Of a DNA stretch of 38,321 bases, positions 26,346 through 34,850 are shown in pieces (the stretch's first letter is position 1; each line of letters begins with the position of its first letter). The stretch comes from Verrucomicrobiota bacterium. GTDB taxonomy: Bacteria; Verrucomicrobiota; Verrucomicrobiia; Limisphaerales; UBA11358. Location of the stretch: assembly GCA_021324235.1 (NCBI GenBank), contig JAJPJM010000144.1:1-38321 (forward strand), read 5' to 3'. The notes under the pieces were generated by a model, which was not told the origin of the DNA, searched no databases, and saw only the letters and a list, made by a program, of their open reading frames with translations. The position numbers were made by a program, and so were the translations under genes.

Positions 26346-28571
26346 ATGAATGCGAGACCTTTCATCAAAACCTGTCTGCTGGCGGTGGTGTTGACGGCCA
26401 TGGTTGCCGCGAACACCGCGAAGGCCCAATCAAACCTTCAGGCCCAGGTTGTTCTGCGCCCCCTGACTGCGGTGGACATTTCGACCTACGGACTTCCCGC
26501 CAACAGCGATTACTCGGGCGGCCTGTCCACGGTGGGCATCGGCACGCCGGTGTATCTGGAGGCCGAGGTGAGCACCAACTTTGCCGCGTCCAATATTTTA
26601 AGTGTGGTCTGGGCGGTCACCAACAAGCCCGGCGGGTCCGCCGCGACGACGAACGCCAGCCCATTGGGAACCAATGTGCCCATCTATGAACCATCGGACC
26701 GTCTGGTTTATTACGTGGCAGGACGCACGGTCCTCCGTCCGGACATCGCGGGGCAATACACCGTGAAGGTCACGATCACCACCACGAGCGGGGCCACCAA
26801 CCTGACCCAGATGATTACCGCCGGCACCTATATGGGGCTTTACACCTGTGAACTCTGCCACAGCGGCGGCCAGATCGCCCAGGACAAGTGGCATCCGTGG
26901 ACTCAAACCGCCCACTCGCACATTTTCTCCGACGAAATGGACGGCCTGCTGGGGACCACGCTCAAAACGTCGTGTCTCCAGTGCCACACGGTTGGTTACG
27001 ATACCAATGCGCTGGCACTCGACGGCGGATTTGATGACGTGGCGGCCCAGCTCGGGTGGACGATTCCCACGGTGTTGACCAATGGCAACTGGGCAAGAAT
27101 GCAAACGAATTATCCCAGCCTGGCCAACCTGGCCAATGTTCAGTGCGAAAGCTGCCATGGTCCCGGCAGTCAGCATGCCGGCTTGTTTGGCGTAACCAAC
27201 AGCCCCACCTGGCCCAGCATTTCGGTCAATCTGACTTCCGGCGATTGCAACCAATGCCATGACGACGCGACCCACCATCCCTATGGCACCGAATGGCTCA
27301 ACTCCATGCATGCCATCACCACGCGTGACCCGGCCGGCAACGCCACCTGCGTGGGTTGTCATACCGCCACTGGTTTTATTGGCCGGATCGAAGGCGACAC
27401 GACGACGAACACGGCCTACGCGCCCATCAACTGCCAGACCTGTCACGAGCCGCATGGTGAAACCCTTCCGGGCACCAATTCACCCAATCCTTATCTGATC
27501 CGCACCCTGGCCGCCGTGACGCTGATGGATGGCACCGTCATCACGAATGCCGGTGAAGGACTCTTGTGCATGCAATGCCATCATAGCCGTCAGAATGCGG
27601 CGGTTTATGCCGCCACCTCAAAAGGCAGCGCTTACTTTGGACCGCACGAGGGGCCGCAAGCCGACATGTTGGAAGGCGCCAATGGTTTCACCTACGGGCA
27701 AATCATTCCCAGTTCGGCTCATGCCAATGCGGTGACAAATACTTGTATCACCTGCCACATGCAGAACATCGGCACCAACGATCTGGCGTTCACCCACGCC
27801 GGCGGCCACACCTTTAACATGGCATACAATGCCGAAGATCTGGTTGCCGCCTGCCAACAATGCCATGGCCCGGCGGTCAGCGGCTTCGACTTCCCGTTGC
27901 AGGATTACAACGGCGACGGCGTCATCCAGGGCGTCCAAACCGAAGTGCAGAGCCTGCTGAACAAGTTGTCCACGTATCTGCCGCCGGACAACTCGATCAA
28001 ATCGTCCCTGACCATTACTTCGACCTGGACCCAGCCGCAACTGGAAGCGGCTTACAATTGGCTGTTCGTGGAGAAAGACGGCAGCCTGGGCATCCATAAC
28101 ACGGCCTATGCGGTGGGTCTGCTCAAGGCGTCCATCGCCAACCTGACCGGCGACGCCAACAACGACGGGTTGCCGGATGCGTGGCAGACCAATTACTTCG
28201 GTTCCTTGAGCAATCCGAACGCCGCGCCCAACGCCATCAACAACACCAACGGTGTGCCCAACTGGATGATGTATGCCCTGGGTCTGGACCCGACGCAGTC
28301 CGGCCTCACCGTTCCGGGCGGCGTGGTGTGGATGGACGGCAAGACCCTCGTTAATTCGGGAGTCACCAACACCATTGCCATCTATACGGCCGCCGAGATC
28401 GCCTTTAACACGCAAGTGGGCAGCTCGTACCAGATTCAGGCCATCTCCTCGCTCAGCGGGGGCTGGCAAAATGTCGGCAATCCCCTCCCCGGCACGGGCA
28501 ACTCAATCAGTTATTTGACGCCCACGCGAAACAACGTGCAAATGTTCTTCCGCGTTCTCCACAATCCGTAG
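26346..28571 (+). CDS. Nonaheme c-type cytochrome with C-terminal beta domain
   Basis: A 741-aa exported protein. I chose the ATG at 26346 because it begins the signal peptide (MNARPFIKTCLLAVVLTAM, ending TAKAQ). The first ~165 residues are a beta-rich domain. Nine CXXCH haem sites follow between residues 168 and 507: CELCH, CLQCH, CESCH, CNQCH, CVGCH, CQTCH, CMQCH, CITCH, CQQCH. Next comes a segment with DGSLGIHNTAYAVGLL, a calcium-type loop (GDANNDGLPDAW) and a final domain ending MFFRVLHNP, a tail type common in Verrucomicrobiota secreted proteins. The order of haem motifs matches the second cytochrome downstream. It probably carries electrons in the periplasm or at the cell surface. It follows hemA by 38 bp and ends at a strong terminator. 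Confidence 0.92.
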   Translation: MNARPFIKTCLLAVVLTAMVAANTAKAQSNLQAQVVLRPLTAVDISTYGLPANSDYSGGLSTVGIGTPVYLEAEVSTNFAASNILSVVWAVTNKPGGSAATTNASPLGTNVPIYEPSDRLVYYVAGRTVLRPDIAGQYTVKVTITTTSGATNLTQMITAGTYMGLYTCELCHSGGQIAQDKWHPWTQTAHSHIFSDEMDGLLGTTLKTSCLQCHTVGYDTNALALDGGFDDVAAQLGWTIPTVLTNGNWARMQTNYPSLANLANVQCESCHGPGSQHAGLFGVTNSPTWPSISVNLTSGDCNQCHDDATHHPYGTEWLNSMHAITTRDPAGNATCVGCHTATGFIGRIEGDTTTNTAYAPINCQTCHEPHGETLPGTNSPNPYLIRTLAAVTLMDGTVITNAGEGLLCMQCHHSRQNAAVYAATSKGSAYFGPHEGPQADMLEGANGFTYGQIIPSSAHANAVTNTCITCHMQNIGTNDLAFTHAGGHTFNMAYNAEDLVAACQQCHGPAVSGFDFPLQDYNGDGVIQGVQTEVQSLLNKLSTYLPPDNSIKSSLTITSTWTQPQLEAAYNWLFVEKDGSLGIHNTAYAVGLLKASIANLTGDANNDGLPDAWQTNYFGSLSNPNAAPNAINNTNGVPNWMMYALGLDPTQSGLTVPGGVVWMDGKTLVNSGVTNTIAIYTAAEIAFNTQVGSSYQIQAISSLSGGWQNVGNPLPGTGNSISYLTPTRNNVQMFFRVLHNP

Positions 28572-28601
28572 CCGCCAGGACCGGCCATTCTTAAGACTCA
28601 C

Positions 28602-28630
28602 ACCCCTCCCCACGTCGGGGAGGGGTTTTT
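28602..28630 (+). terminator. Rho-independent terminator after the first cytochrome gene
   Basis: ACCCCTCCCC and GGGGAGGGGT form a perfect 10-bp stem with loop ACGTC, followed by TTTTATTTT. It lies 31 bp after the stop codon and ends the hemA-cytochrome transcript. Confidence 0.93.
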
Positions 28631-28708
28631 ATTTTAACCTTTCGACCATTGAAGAGAAATGCGTGGTACCGGTATTCGGTCGCCAATCGGGAATCGCCAA
28701 TTGCCGGT

Positions 28709-29305
28709 TTACGGCGTCACCCTCTTGAGTTGCTCTAACGCTGCGATTTGTGCCTGAAGTTGGGCCGCAATCTCCTGGAGTTTTTCCGTCTGTTCCGCCT
28801 GGACTTGCTGCAGGTGTTTCATCGCTGCCGGTTGCCCGGCGGCAGATTGGCCGTTTTCGGCTTGAACGAGTTGTTCCTGGGCCTGCTTGACCTGCGCGTC
28901 CATTTCCTGTGCCGCCGCCGCGAACTGCTTCAGCGCCGCCGCGCGGAGCAGCTGGGTCCCGTCCTCCAAGGACATGGAAGCATAATTGGGAACCGCCTGT
29001 TTGACGGCTTCAATCGTGGCAGCGTCCACCGGTGGATGACTCGGGACAAATGGCCGGGCCGGCGGGTTCGCATTAACGACCGGTTCGGCAGATGGCTCAA
29101 CGGATGGCTCGCCGCTGGATGGGGAACTAAAATTTTCCGCGTGGCGGTTGGCGGCGAAGTGAAACCAGGAGGCCGTTGCGGCGACGCCCAACAAAAAGGA
29201 AACCAATACGAGCAGGACGGTTCGAACCTGGGCTCGCTCTCCCAGCCATGTTTTTCTTGCGGAAACAACTTTGTTGGTCGGCGCCGATTGCATAGTGTGT
29301 CCCAT
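28709..29305 (-). CDS. Membrane-anchored coiled-coil protein of unknown function
   Basis: A 198-aa protein on the strand opposite to its neighbours. One transmembrane helix (VRTVLLVLVSFLLGVAATASWFHFAA, ~28-53, given in part) is followed by a Pro/Ser/Glu-rich linker, then alpha-helical text ending in a Gln/Ala/Glu coiled coil (~130-195: MDAQVKQAQEQLVQAENGQ, VQAEQTEKLQEIAAQLQAQ). The second Met at 29293 is an equally good start. The topology suggests a short cytoplasmic tail with the bulk in the periplasm. No family is recognised. It lies between the two nonaheme cytochrome genes and shares a divergent upstream region with the second, so a link to that system is possible but unproven. Confidence 0.72.
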   Translation of the reverse strand: MGHTMQSAPTNKVVSARKTWLGERAQVRTVLLVLVSFLLGVAATASWFHFAANRHAENFSSPSSGEPSVEPSAEPVVNANPPARPFVPSHPPVDAATIEAVKQAVPNYASMSLEDGTQLLRAAALKQFAAAAQEMDAQVKQAQEQLVQAENGQSAAGQPAAMKHLQQVQAEQTEKLQEIAAQLQAQIAALEQLKRVTP

Positions 29306-29612
29306 CCGGACGTTTCAACCTGCCGGGGTTTGCCGGGCCGCGCGAGCAAAATCGGTTCTCCCGGCAAGCCGACCTCCATTTTTTTGGCAAGCACGGAACA
29401 ATTTAAGGCAAACAAACGGCAATATTGGAATAGCCTCAAATCCATCTCCATGGAAGGCTGTCATGGCGCAAATGAATGCCCGATTTCAATCTGCAACTCG
29501 CTCGGAATCAGCAGGCTGGCTGGCCGGTGCTTGCCCGATTTTCACCGGGATCCCGATGGCAGCCACTGGTTCCAACATGCGCGAATTGTCAACACAGCGG
29601 CATTTGCAGCCC
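29306..29612. other. Divergent upstream region of the cytochrome-porin operon
   Basis: 307 bp between the minus-strand coiled-coil gene and the second cytochrome gene. It should contain promoters in both directions. An upstream in-frame ATG at 29463 preceded by GGAAGG could give the cytochrome a 50-residue longer N-terminus. No clear operator palindrome is seen. Confidence 0.5.
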
Positions 29613-31331
29613 ATGAATTCTGTTCAAACCTCGTTGATCAAGTGGTCCGCCGTTTTGATCCTCGCGGCGGCCGGTTTCCTCCTGAGTGGTTTGCCCACCA
29701 CGGCACAGGGCGTCCAGCATCTGAGCATCACGCAACCCGGCGGCATACCGGGAATACCCGTGATGACCGGCATCCAACAAACCACCAACGGCATCGCGCT
29801 GACGTGGGACGGTCCGTCAGGTTATTACCAGGTGTGGCACAAATTCCACCTGACGGATGCAAGCTGGCTGGCGGTCGGACCTCAAACCAACCTGAGCCGG
29901 ACTGCCACCCTCACAAACATCCAGGGCAACGACTTCTTCCGCGTGTTCGGCCCATCGCCGAGTTACGCCGGGGCCATGGCCTGCGCGCCGTGTCACGGAA
30001 ACATTTATCCGACCGTGACGAACACCCCCCACGCCGGCGCGTTCTCCGATCCGGTGTTCATGATGGTCGGTGGCCAGACGAACAGTTCGTGCCTGGCCTG
30101 CCACACCGCCGGGTACGGCTTGCCGACGGGCTTCGTCAGCGCCTCCCGTACGCCGTTGCTGGCGGGGGTTCAATGCGAAAACTGCCACGGCCCGGCCGGC
30201 AATCACACCGGCAATACGGTCAACCCGACGATTGTCCCCCAAGTGGAACTGGCCGCGCAGGTTTGCGGCGGCTGCCACAGTGTCCGGCTCGCCCCGGCCG
30301 AAGTGGTCGCTCATCATCCGATGTCTTTTTCGTTTGAGGACTGGAGCGCATCGCCGCATGGCGCCGTGGTGCCGGACGTGTTGCAGTCCATGGCGGCGTC
30401 CGCGGCCAATATCAGCAGTTGCGGCCGGTGCCATTCCGGTTCGGCCCGGCTCGCCCTGCTGGAAGGCCAAAATCCCGCCACCCTGCTCACCAACGATTAC
30501 AATGTCGCCATCACCTGCGCCGTTTGCCACGATCCGCATTCGACTTCGGTTTGGACGAACGTGCTGGCTGGGGTGATCACGTTTACCAATCAACTGACCG
30601 GGAATGTTGCCTACATCACCAATAATGCGCTGGGGCCGATTTACACCAACCAGCTCCGTTGCGCCCTTTCCTCGACCAACGATTTCGTCCTGACGACCGC
30701 GGACGTGTTCTCGAACAAATACAATCCCGCCATCAACGTTTGCGCCCAGTGCCATAACGACCGCGGGGCGGCCTGGACCGACACCAGCCGTTCGCCCCAT
30801 CACTCGCCCCAGTACAACATGCTGCTGGGCACCGTGGGTGAGCTGGCGACCGGCACCACCCCCGGACTGCCCTCCACCCATTCGCGGCTCGAAATGCAAT
30901 GCGCCGAATGCCACATGCAGAACGCCACGAATAATGCGAGCGGCCACACCTTCGAAGTGGCTTCGGATCAAATTTGTTTTAACTGTCACTCCGATCCCGC
31001 CGGCTTGATCCAGTTGGTAACCAATAATATTGCGGGTCAAATCCAGCTGACCACGACCTTGCTAAATCTATGGGCCACCAATGCGGCGCCGGCGGCACTG
31101 CTGACCAACGGGACGGTGGCCTGGGAATACACGACGGCCGGCGATTTGTCCCCCGGCGGCTCCGGGCCGAACGCGGCCGGGCAGGTGTTGATTCCCGACG
31201 ACATCAAGAAGGCGCGGTTCGACTTGTACCTGGTGTTCTACGACGGCAGTTACGGTGTTCACAACGCGCCCTATGACATCGAGCTTTTGCAAAGTGCCCA
31301 AAACTGGATTGATGGCCAGTTATACCAATGA
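29613..31331 (+). CDS. Nonaheme c-type cytochrome, first gene of porin-cytochrome operon
   Basis: A 572-aa exported protein. The start at 29613 gives a normal signal peptide (MNSVQTSLIKWSAVLILAAAG, ending TTAQG, given in part); the ATG at 29463 has a better GGAAGG site but would put 50 extra residues before the signal. Residues ~40-115 form a beta domain ending NDFFRVFG, like the C-terminal domain of the first cytochrome. Nine haem sites lie between residues 124 and 459: CAPCH, CLACH, CENCH, CGGCH, CGRCH, CAVCH, CAQCH, CAECH, CFNCH. The tail has DGSYGVHNAPYDIELLQ. Motif order (CHTAGY, QCENCHGP, CHDPH, CHMQN..GHTF) shows that it is a paralogue of the first cytochrome. Its stop overlaps the next start (ATGA), tying it to the MtrA-like and barrel genes. 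Confidence 0.93.
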   Translation: MNSVQTSLIKWSAVLILAAAGFLLSGLPTTAQGVQHLSITQPGGIPGIPVMTGIQQTTNGIALTWDGPSGYYQVWHKFHLTDASWLAVGPQTNLSRTATLTNIQGNDFFRVFGPSPSYAGAMACAPCHGNIYPTVTNTPHAGAFSDPVFMMVGGQTNSSCLACHTAGYGLPTGFVSASRTPLLAGVQCENCHGPAGNHTGNTVNPTIVPQVELAAQVCGGCHSVRLAPAEVVAHHPMSFSFEDWSASPHGAVVPDVLQSMAASAANISSCGRCHSGSARLALLEGQNPATLLTNDYNVAITCAVCHDPHSTSVWTNVLAGVITFTNQLTGNVAYITNNALGPIYTNQLRCALSSTNDFVLTTADVFSNKYNPAINVCAQCHNDRGAAWTDTSRSPHHSPQYNMLLGTVGELATGTTPGLPSTHSRLEMQCAECHMQNATNNASGHTFEVASDQICFNCHSDPAGLIQLVTNNIAGQIQLTTTLLNLWATNAAPAALLTNGTVAWEYTTAGDLSPGGSGPNAAGQVLIPDDIKKARFDLYLVFYDGSYGVHNAPYDIELLQSAQNWIDGQLYQ

Positions 31332-32209
31332 AGTCACCCGTAAAAATCAGATGGCAACGTACCCGGAAGATCGTCAACCGACTCCCTGGCCGATGCGGCA
31401 GATGGCTGGCGTTGATGGGTGGGGTTGTGGTCCCGCTGCTGGTGGTGATTTCCTGCAGCACCGTCAGCCGCTCCGTGGTGCAGCTTCCGAACGTCCCCGG
31501 CGCCACTTACATCGGCTCCGAGCAGTGCGACACGTGCCACGACAATATTTACAAGGATTTCGTCACCGCCGATCACGCGCGCCTGATGGTCCGGGGCACC
31601 AACGCGCTGGACGCCGGATGCGAATCCTGCCATGGCCCATGCAGCACACACGCGGAATCCGGTGGCGACACGAAGCCTCCTTATATTTTCACCTCCGGAC
31701 GTTCTGAGACGGGCAGTTACGGTGCGCGTCTCGCGGTTACACCGGCGCGTTCGGAAGAAACGGTCTGTTACCAATGCCACGCCGACGTGCGGGCGCAGTT
31801 CCAATTGCCCGACCATCATCCGGTGCCCGAGGGCCGGATGGCCTGCTCCGATTGTCATGATCCGCACAAAGGGTCCATTTATCTCGGGGGCGGCACTTCG
31901 GCATTGTCGGAAAATGAAATGTGCCTGCGTTGCCATCCCGCCGAGCGCGGTCCGTACGTGTTTGAACATGAGGCGATGCGGGAAGGTTGCACCACCTGTC
32001 ACAACCCCCACGGTTCCGTCAATGCCAAGCTGTTGAACGTCCGGGACGCCAATCTTTGTTTGCGCTGCCATTTCCAGCAGTTAAACGGCGGCCGCATTTA
32101 CATCGGCGGCGTGGACCATTCCGCCAGTTTGCAGGAAGGCACCTGCTGGACGGCGGGTTGTCATGAAGCGGTGCATGGCTCCCAGGTCAGCCCGTCGCTG
32201 CGGTTCTAA
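31328..32209 (+). CDS. MtrA/DmsE-like octaheme lipoprotein cytochrome
   Basis: A 293-aa protein. A basic N-terminus and hydrophobic stretch end in the lipobox VISC (Cys43), so it is probably lipid-anchored. YIGSEQCDTCH opens the haem region in the manner of DmsE/MtrA periplasmic cytochromes. Haem sites: CDTCH (residue 67), CESCH, CYQCH, CSDCH, CLRCH, CTTCH, CLRCH and a final CWTAGCH (273), which has four instead of two residues between the Cys. CHDPHKGS and CHNPHGSVNAKLL are family-typical. MtrA-type proteins plug into an MtrB barrel and carry electrons across the outer membrane; the barrel gene follows 14 bp downstream. E. coli-type family members have ten haems, so this one is smaller. Confidence 0.92.
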   Translation: MKSPVKIRWQRTRKIVNRLPGRCGRWLALMGGVVVPLLVVISCSTVSRSVVQLPNVPGATYIGSEQCDTCHDNIYKDFVTADHARLMVRGTNALDAGCESCHGPCSTHAESGGDTKPPYIFTSGRSETGSYGARLAVTPARSEETVCYQCHADVRAQFQLPDHHPVPEGRMACSDCHDPHKGSIYLGGGTSALSENEMCLRCHPAERGPYVFEHEAMREGCTTCHNPHGSVNAKLLNVRDANLCLRCHFQQLNGGRIYIGGVDHSASLQEGTCWTAGCHEAVHGSQVSPSLRF

Positions 32210-32223
32210 CGACCCGAACACCG

Positions 32224-34338
32224 ATGAAAATCAAAAGAACAATTAAAGACCGGATGCGGTGGTGTGGAATCGCTTTGCTCGGTCTTTGCGGGGGCCTGCC
32301 CGCGGCCCGGGCGGTGGATACGAACGCGCCGGCGGCGACGCCGCCGCCGCTGACTCCGGACCAGATGTTCGAGGGCGGGACCAACACCTACAACAATTGG
32401 ATCGAACCGGCCGTCGGCGGATTTATCACGTCGGGCAACAAGGCCCAGGCGGAACAGAATAACCAGGGTCGAAACGGGGCGTTTGGCGGCATCCAGGATT
32501 TCCATTTCGGAACCGGTCTCGGCAAAAACACCACCTTGTCGGCGGACGGACACGCCCTGTTCGACAATCGCGATTACAAGTTAAGCCTCGATCTCGAACA
32601 ACAGAACATCGGTTTTGTGCGTTTTAACTATGATCAGTTCCGGACGTGGGAAAATGGCGATGGCGGTTTTTACCCGCCCTCCGGCATGTGGTATCCGCTG
32701 TCGGATGACGCGCTGGCGCTGGATAAGGGAACGATTTCCGTGGAAGGCGGGTTGCGGCTGCAGAATCTGCCGAACGTGCCGAACGTCACGTTCAAATATA
32801 CGCACACCTACCGGAACGGGGACGAAGGGTCCACCAGTTGGGGGTACACACAGCCGGCGCCCAATGTGGATCGCGGGCTAAACCCCTCCTTTTATGCCAT
32901 TGACGAGCACAGTGACACCTTCCAACTCGATGCGACCCAGCAAATCAAGGCCACCGATCTGGGCGCGGGGGTCCGATATGAGACCGGCAGGCTGAATGAT
33001 TCCCTGAACAGTGTTCAATATCCCGGGCTCAGCTTCAGCCAGGCGATGGCCGATCAGTCGAGTGTCTCGTACGATCTGTTCAATGCGCATGCGTTCAGCG
33101 AGACCTGGTTGAAGGACAACCTGATGTTCTCCACGGCTTACTCGTACTCGGACCTGCACAATGATTTCACCGGGAGCTACACCTATCAACCCGATTTCGG
33201 CAACGAATTCGATTATAACAACCTGAACGGGAGTTCCTGGGAACGGGACCACGTGGTCAACCTGAACCTTTATGCGCAGCCCACGAAGAATTTTTCAATT
33301 GTTCCTTCCGTGCGCATTCAAAAGGAAGATGCGAACGTGAGTGCCAGTGAGATCGAGACCTCCCTGGGAACGCCGGGCACGAGTCAGGGCGACCAAAGCG
33401 ATCTGGAGGTGAGCGAGCGTCTGGACCTGAACTATACCGGAGTGACGAACTGGGTCTATTATGCGCGCGGAGAATGGACGGAGGGAAGCGGAAACCTGAA
33501 CGAGTACGGGGGATTGATCCCGATCAATGCCAATACCGCGGTCCAGTCCGTTCAAAGCCAGATCAACAACAACCGGCTCTTCCAAAAATACAGCCTGGGT
33601 CTCCGATGGTATCCCACTTATCGCGTCACGCTGGACGTCGGAGGTTACTACGAAAATCACGATTACAACTACAGTTTCCCGCTGGACAGCACGACCAACA
33701 ACAGCAGCTTCACCTATCCGGGCTATCTGGTGATGCAAAATTTTGAGACCTACGACGGGAACGCGCGATTGACCTGGAGACCGCTGCAAAATGTGTCCCT
33801 GGTCGGCCGCTACGAGTATCAATGGTCCACCGTCCACACGCAGCCGGATCCGATTTCGGGCTACGGCGACACGGAATCCTCCCGGATGATAAGCCATATC
33901 ATCGCGGCCAACGCCAGCTGGTCGCCGTGGTCCCGGTTGTCGCTGACCGGCGGTTTCAACTACGTTTTCAGTGAAACAAAAACGCCGGCGTCGAATTATG
34001 TTCCGTCCGGTCTGACCGCCGCGCCGATTCTCGCCGCGCAGAACAATTACTGGACGGTGAACTTCGGCTCGGATTTCGTCGTGGACGACAAGACCGACCT
34101 GAACCTGAGCTATTACTATTACCGGGCGGACAATTACGACAACAACGCCACGGTGGGGGTGCCGTACGGCACGGGTGCGGAGGAACACGGTGTCACTGCG
34201 GAAATCGTGAGGCGGCTCACCGAGAACCTCCGCTTAAGCCTGAAATACGGTTTTTACCGCTACACCGACGAAGCGTCCGGCGGAAACAACGATTTTGAAT
34301 CCCACCTGATCCTCGCCACGATGCAATACCGGTTTTAA
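32224..34338 (+). CDS. MtrB/PioB-like outer-membrane beta-barrel
   Basis: A 704-aa protein with signal peptide (IALLGLCGGLPAARA, cleaved near residue 30). The mature protein has alternating amphipathic strands rich in aromatic residues (KLSLDLEQQNIGFVRFNYDQF, SLVGRYEYQW, LNLSYYYYRADNYD) and ends in the outer-membrane signal MQYRF. This layout, ~25-28 strands, and the position after an MtrA-like cytochrome fit the MtrB/PioB family that sheaths the cytochrome through the outer membrane. The N-terminal part of MtrB from Shewanella has a CXXC; none is seen here. Together with the two upstream genes it forms a porin-cytochrome conduit for extracellular electron transfer. Direction (export to minerals or humics, or uptake) cannot be told. 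Confidence 0.88.
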   Translation: MKIKRTIKDRMRWCGIALLGLCGGLPAARAVDTNAPAATPPPLTPDQMFEGGTNTYNNWIEPAVGGFITSGNKAQAEQNNQGRNGAFGGIQDFHFGTGLGKNTTLSADGHALFDNRDYKLSLDLEQQNIGFVRFNYDQFRTWENGDGGFYPPSGMWYPLSDDALALDKGTISVEGGLRLQNLPNVPNVTFKYTHTYRNGDEGSTSWGYTQPAPNVDRGLNPSFYAIDEHSDTFQLDATQQIKATDLGAGVRYETGRLNDSLNSVQYPGLSFSQAMADQSSVSYDLFNAHAFSETWLKDNLMFSTAYSYSDLHNDFTGSYTYQPDFGNEFDYNNLNGSSWERDHVVNLNLYAQPTKNFSIVPSVRIQKEDANVSASEIETSLGTPGTSQGDQSDLEVSERLDLNYTGVTNWVYYARGEWTEGSGNLNEYGGLIPINANTAVQSVQSQINNNRLFQKYSLGLRWYPTYRVTLDVGGYYENHDYNYSFPLDSTTNNSSFTYPGYLVMQNFETYDGNARLTWRPLQNVSLVGRYEYQWSTVHTQPDPISGYGDTESSRMISHIIAANASWSPWSRLSLTGGFNYVFSETKTPASNYVPSGLTAAPILAAQNNYWTVNFGSDFVVDDKTDLNLSYYYYRADNYDNNATVGVPYGTGAEEHGVTAEIVRRLTENLRLSLKYGFYRYTDEASGGNNDFESHLILATMQYRF

Positions 34339-34361
34339 ACCGGTGGGCGATTCCAGCTTCA

Positions 34362-34850
34362 TCAGCGAACGCTTTTGTAAACCAGTACTACGGAGGTCTC
34401 GATTTGCCGTTGGGGAATCTGCCAATACGTGGCGAGTAATCGGTTTTTCTCCGCTTCGCCGGCCAGTTGAAATCCGTGTTTCTCATAAAACCGGACCGCC
34501 CAATCGGCAGCCTGCCAGGTTCCGACAAGAATTTTGCCATGGATCCGTTCCAACAAATGGTTGAGCAGTTTCCCGCCGACGCCGCGATTTCGCCGTTCGG
34601 TTTTGACGTAGGCATGCCGGATCAACGTGACATCCTTGACCGGTTGCATCCCCATGACGCCGATGAGTTGCCCGTTCTCTTCGCAACCCCAGAATTCAAC
34701 GCCGCGCTCCATTTCTTCCTTCAATGCTTCCAACGGCATATACGGCTCGTGCCAGCGGTCGGGCGGGATCACGTCCCGGTAAGCCCGGGAAGCATCGTTG
34801 ACGATGGTAAAAATATCCGGGACATCGGAATCGGTGCAAGGCCGGATCAT
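34362..34850 (-). CDS. GNAT-family N-acetyltransferase
   Basis: A 162-aa acetyl-CoA-dependent acetyltransferase. The core is visible: MIRPCTDSDVPDIFTIVNDASRAY, the acetyl-CoA loop VKTERRNRGVGGKLLNHLL (R/Q-x-x-G-x-G/A type, RNRGVGG), and the terminal WAVRFYEKHGFQ. The substrate is unknown. Its ATG overlaps the comB-like stop (34847-34850), so the two genes are translated together. It converges on the barrel gene with only a 23-bp gap, and no terminator hairpin is seen there. Confidence 0.9.
   Translation of the reverse strand: MIRPCTDSDVPDIFTIVNDASRAYRDVIPPDRWHEPYMPLEALKEEMERGVEFWGCEENGQLIGVMGMQPVKDVTLIRHAYVKTERRNRGVGGKLLNHLLERIHGKILVGTWQAADWAVRFYEKHGFQLAGEAEKNRLLATYWQIPQRQIETSVVLVYKSVR

Noticed and set aside
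29271-29612. Longer N-terminus of the second cytochrome, including a CIVC motif
   Set aside because: It would put more than 100 residues before the signal peptide and overlaps the divergent gene start; CIVC is not followed by His, so it is not a haem site.
29817-31040. Open frame of 407 codons on the minus strand
   Set aside because: It is the shadow of the nonaheme cytochrome gene; the + strand has nine CXXCH sites and a signal peptide.
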